A stretch of DNA of 53,784 nucleotides from Fusicatenibacter sp. Lineage in GTDB: Bacteria > Bacillota > Clostridia > Lachnospirales > Lachnospiraceae. Below are positions 35,506-42,806 of the stretch, one piece after another (the first letter of the stretch is position 1; each line of letters opens with the position of its first letter). The notes below the pieces were generated by a model. The model was not told the origin of the DNA. It ran no database searches and saw nothing but the letters and a program-made list of their open reading frames with translations. Where the stretch lies: the NCBI GenBank assembly GCA_017887445.1, contig JAGHIA010000032.1, forward strand, positions 1 through 53,784, in the 5' to 3' direction. Position numbers and translations under genes: made by a program.

Positions 35506-35964
35506 ATGTGTCTGATATGTGACAGGATTGAACAGATAAAAAATGGTACGAACCCATATGTTGTAAAGGAACTGCAGACCGGCTATGTGGTCATCGGGGA
35601 TCATCAGTATTTCCGGGGATATACGTTGTTTTTGTGCAAAGAGCATCAGACCGAACTGTTTGACCTGGAGCCGGAGTTCAAGAAAAAATTTCTGGAAGAA
35701 ATGTCGCTGGTGGCGGAAGCGGTATACCGTGCCTTTGACGCCGAAAAAATGAATTATGAATTGCTGGGTAACGGCGATACCCACCTTCACTGGCATCTGT
35801 TCCCGAGACGGGAAAAGGATTTGGGAGAGTATGGAAACCAGGGTAAGGGACCGGTGTGGTGGTATCCAAGGGAAAAGATGTACGACGATTCCAATCGTCC
35901 AACTCCGGAAGAACTCGAAGCAATGAAGCAGGTACTGGGAGAAGCGCTGGATGCGTTGCTCTGA
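35506..35964 (+). CDS. HIT-family nucleotide hydrolase/transferase
   Basis: 152 residues. The histidine triad is THLHWHLFPR (H-x-H-x-H near residue 97). CLICDRI at the N-terminus gives a C-x2-C pair that may bind zinc with a later residue, as in some HIT proteins. Likely hydrolyses dinucleoside polyphosphates or nucleotide phosphoramidates in the cytoplasm. The ATG at 35506 is 8 nt after GGAGG. The earlier ATG at 35502 is out of frame and stops quickly. Confidence 0.85.
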   Translation: MCLICDRIEQIKNGTNPYVVKELQTGYVVIGDHQYFRGYTLFLCKEHQTELFDLEPEFKKKFLEEMSLVAEAVYRAFDAEKMNYELLGNGDTHLHWHLFPRREKDLGEYGNQGKGPVWWYPREKMYDDSNRPTPEELEAMKQVLGEALDALL

Positions 35965-36017
35965 ACTTAACAGTATTCGCCATAGATTCCCGCCATCAAC
36001 GGCCACCCAACACCCAG

Positions 36018-36280
36018 CCCCCTGGGCAGGAGCCGCGGCCATGGGCGTACGGCGGGCATCTGCGGAGGTGGAGGAAACTCTTAGCACGCAGAAGGCCCTG
36101 CGGGCAGACCAGAGTCAGTGCTACAAGCACTGACTCTGAGGAGCACTGAACCGGGAATGCATCAAGCATTCCTGGTGAATTGCTCCGGTGTCTGCCCGCA
36201 GGGCCTTCTGCGCGCTTAGAGTTTCCCCACCTCCCGCAGCCGCCCGCCGTACGCCCATGGCCGCGGTTCCTGCCCGGGGG
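36018..36280 (-). other. Family E giant Y-shaped palindrome, copy 4
   Basis: 263 bp between convergent genes, 10 bp from the stop of the ABC gene. H2 is 36111-36137 (AGAGTCAGTGC / GCACTGACTCT) and H1 is 36140-36186 (GGAGCA/TGCTCC). The H1 outer pair C-G of the other copies is A-T here, a paired change. The arms are complementary over about 39 bp at the outside with two mismatches, and again from GAAACTCT inward. Confidence 0.8.
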
Positions 36281-36289
36281 CGTCCCCCA

Positions 36290-38086
36290 TCACATGATCT
36301 GCAGCTGATAGAGTTTCTTATAGATTCCGTTCTGCTCCAGCAGCTCCTGGTGCGTCCCGCTTTCGCGGATGCGCCCCTTGTGCATCACGATAATCTTATC
36401 CGCATGCTGGATCGTAGAAAGCCGGTGGGCCACCATGATGGTCGTCCGTCCGGTCATCAGAGTTTCCAGCGCTTCCTGGATCCACTGCTCCGTCTCCGTG
36501 TCGATGTTGGCGGTGGCCTCGTCCAGAATCAGGATGGACGGGTCAAAGGCCAGGGTGCGGGCAAAGGAAAGCAGCTGCCGCTGGCCGGCGGAGAAGGTGG
36601 CGCCCCGCTCGGATACAGGCTCCTGATACTTGCCTGGCAGACGCTGGATAAAGCGGTCCGCGTTGACCTCATGGGCGGCTTTCACGATGGCATCGTCGCT
36701 GATCTCCTCGTTGCGCAGCCGGATGTTGCCTGAGATATCGCCGGTGAACAGAAAGACATCCTGCTGCACCTGGCCGATGGCGGCCCGCAGCTGCTCCTTT
36801 TTCAGCGTCCGGATATCCACGCCGTCCAGCAGGATCTCGCCTTTCTGGATATCATAGTAACGTCCGATCAGATTCAGGATCGAAGACTTTCCGGCGCCGG
36901 TGGCTCCCACAAAGGCCACCCGCTGTCCCGGCTCGATGGTAAAACTTACGTCCTTCAGAATGTAGTCCTCCCCGTCATAGGCGAACCATACATGCTTAAA
37001 TTCGATCCGTCCCTTTACTTCCCGCAGTTCCACAGGTTCTTCCGGGTCCGGCACCGTCGGTTTTACGTCCAGCAGAGTAAAGATTTTCTCTGCGGAGGCG
37101 ATGGCAGACTGAAGGGTGGAAAGCTGCTCCGCTAGTTCCTGAATCGGCTCGAAAAAAGTGTTGATATACTGAAGAAAGATATACAGCGTTCCGATGGACA
37201 GGGTGCCGGAGAGAACGCTTTTGCTTCCGCCTGCCAGCACAATGATGAGCGCCAGCACCGACAGCATGTAGATCATTGGACGGAAAATGGCGAACACCAT
37301 CAGCTCCCGGTAATTGGCCCGGTACAGCTCCTCGCTTTTTCCGGCAAACTCTTCGTTTTTCTCTTTTTCCCTGCCAAAGATCTGAATGACCTTCATGCCG
37401 GACAGGTTCTCGGAGAGGAAGGTGTTCAGGGCAGTGATCTTCGTTCTGGTGATCTGATAGGTCCTTCTGGAGATCTGCTTGAAGATCACAGTGAGCACAA
37501 CGATGGCCGGAACCAGCACGAAAGACAGCAGCGCCATCCGCACGTTCAGCATCAGCATGACCACAGCAAGTCCCACGATCTTGATGATGTTTTTGAACAG
37601 CTTGATCAGAATGTTGGAATACATTTCGTTGAGCGCTTCCACATCATTGGTGACGCGGGTGACAATCTTTCCCACCGGAGTCAGGTCAAAAAAACGCATG
37701 GACAGGCTTTCCACATGGGTGAACAGCTGATTGCGGACCTCGTAGATGATCTTCTGCCCGGTGGACTGGAGAAGCACATACTGGATCCGGTTGCAGACAA
37801 ACAGCAGAAGCAGCACGCCCACATACAGCGCCGCCGCCCGCAGCACGCCTGCGAACCGCTCCTGTACCATCTCGCCCGGCCCATAGCTGCCGGTGATAAA
37901 ATTGTCAATGGCGCCGCCGATGAGGATTGGCTTGTACAGCTCCAGCGCCGTGATGACCAGCACCAGAAAAAAGCAGAACGCCACAGTGCCAACGTAAGGC
38001 TTCATATAGGACATCATACGAAGGAGCGCGTTGCCTTCATAATTCAGATCGTCCTGCTCATCTCTTTTTGCTTGAAACAGTTTCAT
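36290..38086 (-). CDS. Heterodimeric multidrug ABC exporter subunit (BmrD/LmrD-like)
   Basis: 598 residues: six-helix permease then ATPase domain with Walker A GATGAGKSS and Walker B ILILDEAT with the catalytic Glu kept. Its own signature is altered to FSAGQRQ. In heterodimeric exporters such as BmrCD and TM287/288, one subunit has the good Walker B and the poor signature, exactly as seen here. The ATG at 38086 lies inside the end of the upstream subunit gene (29-bp overlap) and uses GAGGAGG. Confidence 0.9.
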   Translation of the reverse strand: MKLFQAKRDEQDDLNYEGNALLRMMSYMKPYVGTVAFCFFLVLVITALELYKPILIGGAIDNFITGSYGPGEMVQERFAGVLRAAALYVGVLLLLFVCNRIQYVLLQSTGQKIIYEVRNQLFTHVESLSMRFFDLTPVGKIVTRVTNDVEALNEMYSNILIKLFKNIIKIVGLAVVMLMLNVRMALLSFVLVPAIVVLTVIFKQISRRTYQITRTKITALNTFLSENLSGMKVIQIFGREKEKNEEFAGKSEELYRANYRELMVFAIFRPMIYMLSVLALIIVLAGGSKSVLSGTLSIGTLYIFLQYINTFFEPIQELAEQLSTLQSAIASAEKIFTLLDVKPTVPDPEEPVELREVKGRIEFKHVWFAYDGEDYILKDVSFTIEPGQRVAFVGATGAGKSSILNLIGRYYDIQKGEILLDGVDIRTLKKEQLRAAIGQVQQDVFLFTGDISGNIRLRNEEISDDAIVKAAHEVNADRFIQRLPGKYQEPVSERGATFSAGQRQLLSFARTLAFDPSILILDEATANIDTETEQWIQEALETLMTGRTTIMVAHRLSTIQHADKIIVMHKGRIRESGTHQELLEQNGIYKKLYQLQIM

Positions 38087-39842
38087 CTTCCGCCTCCTCA
38101 CTGAGCTGTTTTTCCAGCTGCTGCTTTTCATAAATACTGCGGTACAGACCGCGGCGCTCCATCAGTTCCTCATGGGTGCCGTATTCCGCGATTTTTCCCT
38201 CGTCCAGCACCAGGATATGGTCGGCATTCTGAATGGTGGAGATCCGGTGGGCGATGATTACCGTCGTCTTTCCCTGCCGGTTTTTCCGGAGATTCCGGAG
38301 GATCTGCTCTTCCGTGTCCGTATCTACCGCGGAGAGCGCGTCGTCCAGAATCAGGACCGGCGCGTCTTTCAGAAGCGCTCTGGCGATGGAACTGCGCTGC
38401 TTCTGGCCGCCGGACAAAGTCACGCCCCGCTCGCCGACCATGGTCTGATAATTGTCGGGGAAATCCATGATGTTGTCGTGGATGCAGGCGTCTTGCGCCG
38501 CCTGGCGGACGGCCTCGGGGTCTTTGTCTGTGACGCCGAAGGCAATATTGTTTTCCAGGGTGTCGGAAAACAGGAAGTTATCCTGGGGCACATAGGCGAT
38601 CTCCTGGCGCAGCACCTGGAGCGGAATCTGCTTCAGCGCGTGGCCGTCGATGCGGATCATGCCCGGCTGCACGTCGTAGAGACGCATCAGCAGACTGGCC
38701 ATGGTAGTCTTTCCGCTGCCAGTGCGGCCAAGGATCGCCAGGGTACTTCCCTTCCGAACATGGACGCTGATATCCTGCAGGGCCGGCGCGTTTCCTTCTC
38801 CCGGGTAGGCGAAGGTCAAATGGTCGAAGACAAGGTCGCCCTCCAGCCGTTTTACCGGCTGGACCGACGGACTGTCGGTAATGTCCGGCTGCTCCTGGAA
38901 AATCGTCATGATACGTTTCATGGAGGCAAGGCCCTGAGACACATAAGTGATGCAGTCGCCGGCGGCGATCATAGGCCATACCAGCATCCCGATATAGGAG
39001 TTGAACGCCACAAACTGTCCCAGGCTGATGGTTCCGTTGATGGCCAGATATCCGCCGTAGAGCAGGGTCAGCAGGCTGCTGACGCCGACGATCAGATCCA
39101 GCACCGGAACAAACAGTGCCTGGAGGCGTACAACGCCCAGATTCTTTTCCTGATTGTTTTTGTTTGTCACCGCGAAGGCGGCCAGTTCCTTGTGCTCCTG
39201 AACGAAGGCCTTGATGACGCGGATGCCGGAAACTGCCTCCTGCACCTGGTCGGTCAGGTCGGAAAACGCTTTCTGCTTGCGGAGAAACCGCCGGTGCATC
39301 AGTTTGCCGTAGAAATAATCTCCGAAGATGATCAGGATCAGCGGCAGAACCGCTACCAACGTCAGCTTTACGTCCACATAAAGGATCATCTGTCCAAGCA
39401 CCAGCACCAGCATGACCGTCGCGTCAAAGGCTGTGATGACGGTAGGGCCGAGAAACATGCGGATCGCCTGCAGATCGTTGGTAAAGTGCGCCATCAGATC
39501 GCCGGTTTTGTGCTCGTTGTAATAACGCATGGACAGGGTTTCCAGGTGGGCAAAGAGGTCGTTGCGCAGCTCTTTCTCAATGGAGCGGGACGCGCCGAAG
39601 ATAAAGTAGCGCCAGAAAAAACGCCCCAGGGCGACGATGGCGCCCAGAAGCAGAATGCGCAGGATCAGTGTCCAGATCTGCGCCATTTCCAGGGACTGGG
39701 TTTCCAGTCCGTCGGTGATCTCTCCGGTGTACCGGGGGATGTAGACGTTCATCAGGTCTACCGCGAACAAAGCCACGATTCCCAGCAGGTACGAAAGACC
39801 GTGCCGCTTCACATAGCGGCTGATAAACTTTAGTTCCTTCAT
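38058..39842 (-). CDS. Heterodimeric multidrug ABC exporter subunit (BmrC/LmrC-like)
   Basis: 594 residues. Walker A is GRTGSGKTT and the signature LSGGQKQ is normal, but Walker B is VLILDDAL with Asp in place of the catalytic Glu. This is the degenerate-site subunit and complements the next gene. I chose the ATG at 39842 because GAGGGAG is upstream and the protein then begins with the family's usual tail before helix 1. Extending further would read through the A/D repeats. Confidence 0.9.
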   Translation of the reverse strand: MKELKFISRYVKRHGLSYLLGIVALFAVDLMNVYIPRYTGEITDGLETQSLEMAQIWTLILRILLLGAIVALGRFFWRYFIFGASRSIEKELRNDLFAHLETLSMRYYNEHKTGDLMAHFTNDLQAIRMFLGPTVITAFDATVMLVLVLGQMILYVDVKLTLVAVLPLILIIFGDYFYGKLMHRRFLRKQKAFSDLTDQVQEAVSGIRVIKAFVQEHKELAAFAVTNKNNQEKNLGVVRLQALFVPVLDLIVGVSSLLTLLYGGYLAINGTISLGQFVAFNSYIGMLVWPMIAAGDCITYVSQGLASMKRIMTIFQEQPDITDSPSVQPVKRLEGDLVFDHLTFAYPGEGNAPALQDISVHVRKGSTLAILGRTGSGKTTMASLLMRLYDVQPGMIRIDGHALKQIPLQVLRQEIAYVPQDNFLFSDTLENNIAFGVTDKDPEAVRQAAQDACIHDNIMDFPDNYQTMVGERGVTLSGGQKQRSSIARALLKDAPVLILDDALSAVDTDTEEQILRNLRKNRQGKTTVIIAHRISTIQNADHILVLDEGKIAEYGTHEELMERRGLYRSIYEKQQLEKQLSEEAEDETVSSKKR

Positions 39843-39950
39843 ATCTTTTTCTCCCTCGAATATAAGCGGCAGCATGTTCTGCTGCCGTTGTATAAATGGA
39901 ATTATATACCTTTCAGGCGCGGCAGGCAACTGGTAAATTGGAAAGAAACG

Positions 39951-40160
39951 TTTGGAAGTGTAACAGTTCAGCCTGCCATTATCCCGCGAGGTGTTTTCGC
40001 GCAGAATGCGCGAAAACCCGAGGCCTGCAGCGCGAAACTGCATGAAATGCAGTTTCTGTGCATCGCGAAGCGTGTAATGGTTCAGCAAGGCTGAACTGTT
40101 ACTTGGAAGTAAACTTCCAAATCTACCATTATTGGCGCAGCCAGTGCGCCATGAAAGGAG
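39951..40160 (+). repeat. Family D repeat interrupted by family A
   Basis: TTTGGAAGT, then the A element, then TTGGAAGTAAACTTCCAAATC, CCATTATTGGCGCAGC and GAAAGGAG. The uninterrupted form is at 13533. The SD-like GAAAGGAG here (40153-40160) is followed by ATGTAA, so it serves no gene now. Confidence 0.7.
39960..40102 (+). mobile_element. Family A element nested in family D, perfect target duplication
   Basis: 143 bp bounded by TTGGAAGT on both sides (39952-39959 and 40103-40110). The 13533 D copy gives the empty site, proving insertion and an 8-bp duplication. Confidence 0.88.
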
Positions 40161-40264
40161 TAAAAATGTAAATTTATGTGGGATATACAAGACGCCGAAT
40201 GGATTTATTGGATTGATTTGAAGAAAAAGTGTAAAAATGGAGAATAAAATTGATTTTAAAAGAA

Positions 40265-40270
40265 TATAAT
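40265..40270 (+). promoter_or_regulatory. -10 element of the AAA/RloB operon
   Basis: TATAAT in an AT-rich stretch about 157 bp before the first gene; I find no convincing -35. Confidence 0.35.
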
Positions 40271-40426
40271 GGTAAGATGTAACTGGAATACATGAAAAAC
40301 CGATTTCTGTGAGAGAGGCATGGAAAGTTTGGAGTATATCTGCGGCAGGCTCACTTCGGCAAAACCGATGCTCGTAGATCGCAGAAGCGGGCTTGGGATT
40401 ATATTTGGGTGAGAGGAGGCTTTGAA

Positions 40427-41650
40427 GTGATCTTACAATTTTCTGTGACGAATCATCGGTCCATCAAAGAGCAGGCTGTGATCAATATGCAGGCGACCAA
40501 AGACAGTACGATGCAGGAGTGTCTGCTTTCAGTAGATGAAAAGAAGAAGTTAATACCGGTTATGGCACTTTATGGAGCAAACGCAGCGGGAAAGAGCAAC
40601 GTCCTGCATGCGATCTGGCAGATGCGGGAAATGATCTGCGGGAGATATGCACAGCTTTTGAAAGGGGAGCAGCTTCCACAAGAACCATTTGCATTTACGG
40701 ATAAGGAGAATGAACCTACGGTTTTTGAAGTCATCTATTATTACCATGGAATCAAATATGCCTACGGATATCAGTTTGATAAAAATAAGATTATCTCAGA
40801 ATATCTGTATCATTGGCCGAGGGGCCGGGAAGCTTTGATTTTTTACAGAGAAAACGGCAGATATGAATTTCGAGAGAATATCCAGGAGCAGATGACGTTA
40901 GCGGGCCGGACGCCTGATAACAGACTTTATCTGGTCGCTTCCAATGAGTGGAATTGTGCGCAGACAGAACAGGCTTATCAGTGGTTTCAAAAAGAAATCT
41001 ATGGTCTTTTGGATCCGCAGGCATCTGTTGAACCTGCTGTTGAAGCGATACGAAAAGGTGGGAAAGTCAAGGAGAAAATTTTAAAGGAATTGTTGGTCGC
41101 GGATTTGGGGATCAAAGACATTGTGGTTACCGGAACTAAGGCAGAACCGCTGATTTCCGCGGTACATTCCTTTTTGAATCCAGAAGGAAAGGAATCACAG
41201 TATGCGCTTCCAATGGGATTGGAGTCAAGAGGAACACAGCGTTTCTTTTCCAGAATCGGGACATGGATGGACGCCCTGGAAGCAGGGGCGGTTCTTTTGG
41301 TCGATGAGATTGAAGCAAGCATGCACCCTTTGCTGACGCGGCATCTGATTGAACTTGTACAGGACCCGAAAATAAATACAAAACAGTCACAGATGATCTT
41401 TACGACCCATGATGCCGGACTTTTAGACCTGTCATTGCTCAGGCGAGACCAAATTTGTTTCGCGGAAAAAAATGAACAGACTATGGAAACGGAAATTTAT
41501 GAACTGACAGAGTTTTCGCCCAGAAAAGGGGAAAATATTTCCAAAGGATATCTCCAGGGAAGGTATGGAGCTATTCCTTTTATCGGCGGGGGAGACTGCC
41601 TTGAAGCGAACAAAAGAGCGAGGAAGAAAGCAGTCAGGAAGAAAACGTAA
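40427..41650 (+). CDS. AAA_15/OLD-like ATPase (RloA/AbiLi-like)
   Basis: 407 residues. Walker A is GANAAGKS (about 50-57), the ABC-like signature region is poorly conserved, Walker B is VLLVDEIEASMHP (about 288-300) and the His switch is IFTTHDAGL. This is the SMC/OLD-type ATPase found in abortive-infection modules. The next gene encodes a RloB protein and overlaps by 50 bp; the ATPase plus RloB pair matches the AbiL-type defence arrangement. The GTG at 40427 is 7 nt after GGAGG. Base composition is lower in GC than the flanks, in line with transfer. Confidence 0.87.
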   Translation: MILQFSVTNHRSIKEQAVINMQATKDSTMQECLLSVDEKKKLIPVMALYGANAAGKSNVLHAIWQMREMICGRYAQLLKGEQLPQEPFAFTDKENEPTVFEVIYYYHGIKYAYGYQFDKNKIISEYLYHWPRGREALIFYRENGRYEFRENIQEQMTLAGRTPDNRLYLVASNEWNCAQTEQAYQWFQKEIYGLLDPQASVEPAVEAIRKGGKVKEKILKELLVADLGIKDIVVTGTKAEPLISAVHSFLNPEGKESQYALPMGLESRGTQRFFSRIGTWMDALEAGAVLLVDEIEASMHPLLTRHLIELVQDPKINTKQSQMIFTTHDAGLLDLSLLRRDQICFAEKNEQTMETEIYELTEFSPRKGENISKGYLQGRYGAIPFIGGGDCLEANKRARKKAVRKKT

Positions 41651-42221
41651 TTCTGTGGTTTATTTAATCTGTGAAGGTTCAGAGTCAGAGGTGCGCTATT
41701 TTAAAAGGTTTCGAAGTCGGGGCTGCAGAATAGATATATTGCCTATTTCATCACAGTATAAAGCCGCGGACAGGCTTGTAGAAAAAGTAAGGGCAACGAT
41801 GGGGACCAATCCATATTATCCAGACGAAGGAGATACTATTTGGTGCGTATTTGACAGAGATGACAATACGGAAGAAATGCTGGATAGGGCAAAACATCTG
41901 GCGGATAAAGAAGGATATCGGATTGTGTTTTCAAATCCATCCTTCGAATTGTGGTATCTTTGGCATTATACGGACTCTGAATATCCATTGGAAGACTGCC
42001 AGGCAGTGATCCGCCAGCTAAAGAAAGCTGGGCGTATAGAACAATATGAAAAAAATCAGGATGTGTACGAGAAATTATTGCCGCTGCAGCAGCTGGCTCT
42101 AAAAAGAGCAGAAAAACGTCTGGAAAAACTGCGGCAAAGGCAGCAAAAGGTTATAAGCAGAAATAGCAATCCTGTCACAATGGTTGGCGAATTGGTAACT
42201 TATCTGAATAGTCATAAATAA
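41601..42221 (+). CDS. RloB-family Toprim-like protein (AbiLii-like)
   Basis: 206 residues. Toprim-type acidic residues: CEGSESE (Glu25) and VFDRDD (Asp85, Asp87), followed by FSNPSFELWYLWHY, a RloB hallmark. This predicts a metal-dependent nuclease. The TTG at 41601 is 7 nt after GGGGGAG and overlaps the ATPase gene. The C-terminal half is a basic helical region (KRAEKRLEKLRQRQQK). Together the pair is a likely phage-defence effector; the trigger is unknown. Confidence 0.85.
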   Translation: MKRTKERGRKQSGRKRNSVVYLICEGSESEVRYFKRFRSRGCRIDILPISSQYKAADRLVEKVRATMGTNPYYPDEGDTIWCVFDRDDNTEEMLDRAKHLADKEGYRIVFSNPSFELWYLWHYTDSEYPLEDCQAVIRQLKKAGRIEQYEKNQDVYEKLLPLQQLALKRAEKRLEKLRQRQQKVISRNSNPVTMVGELVTYLNSHK

Positions 42222-42254
42222 GAAAATATCAAGGTCAAAAGCTGGCGTCCGCTT

Positions 42255-42293
42255 TAGAGTATGTTTGAAAATTCATTCTTCAAACCCACTCTA
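42255..42293. mobile_element. Family C minimal remnant
   Basis: 39 bp: TAGAGTATGTTTGAA...TTCAAACCCACTCTA, both ends joined with almost no centre, bordered by TA. Confidence 0.65.
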
Positions 42294-42346
42294 GACCTTA
42301 ATGTCATTTAGAATCATATTATGGTGTTGACAAAGGAGTTCCATTC

Positions 42347-42736
42347 ATGAAAGTAATTTCGATACAGCAGCCGTTTGCGTCATTGATCGCGGAAGGTTTG
42401 AAAGAATATGAATTTCGAACATGGAAAACGGCCTATCGGGGAGAAATTCTGATCCATGCATGTAAAGGTATTTCCAGAGAGAACAGGGAGGCAATGAAAA
42501 AGTTTGCCGGATATCATCTGGAATATCCCACAGGATGTATCATTGCCAGAGCAAGGCTGACAGATTGTGTGAAAGTAGATGACAGATTAAAAGAAGAACT
42601 CCGGGAGAAAAATTTTGTCGTATACTCCGGAACGACGGAACATGACGGATGGGAAGGGTATGGATTTCACCTGGAGGATATAGAGAAGATCGAGCCGGTT
42701 TTTGCCAGCGGAAAGCTGGGATTATGGAATTTTTAA
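42347..42736 (+). CDS. ASCH-domain protein
   Basis: 129 residues. The ASCH fold opens with ISIQQPFASLIAEGLKEYEFR and continues with GEILIHACKG and GCIIARARLTDC. ASCH proteins bind RNA or act as N4-acetylcytidine amidohydrolases; the exact role here is unknown. AAAGGAG precedes the ATG. It lies 125 bp after the RloB gene and may belong to the same acquired block, but the C repeat between them argues against one operon. Confidence 0.85.
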   Translation: MKVISIQQPFASLIAEGLKEYEFRTWKTAYRGEILIHACKGISRENREAMKKFAGYHLEYPTGCIIARARLTDCVKVDDRLKEELREKNFVVYSGTTEHDGWEGYGFHLEDIEKIEPVFASGKLGLWNF

Positions 42737-42741
42737 AATTA

Positions 42742-42770
42742 TCGACTTATCCCCCTTTTTGTGCTATGAT
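42742..42770 (+). promoter_or_regulatory. Promoter of the GTPase-NYN gene
   Basis: TCGACT (42742-42747), 17 bp, TATGAT (42765-42770) with an extended TGC. It leaves a leader of about 30 nt. Confidence 0.55.
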
Positions 42771-42806
42771 AGAGATTATATTATTAGCGCAGAAAGGGGT
42801 ATTTTC

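Noticed and set aside
40176-40247. Small reading frame of about 23 codons (starting MWDIQDAEWIYW)
   Set aside because: No good ribosome site at proper spacing, no homology I recognise, and AT-rich leader context. It remains possible but unsupported.
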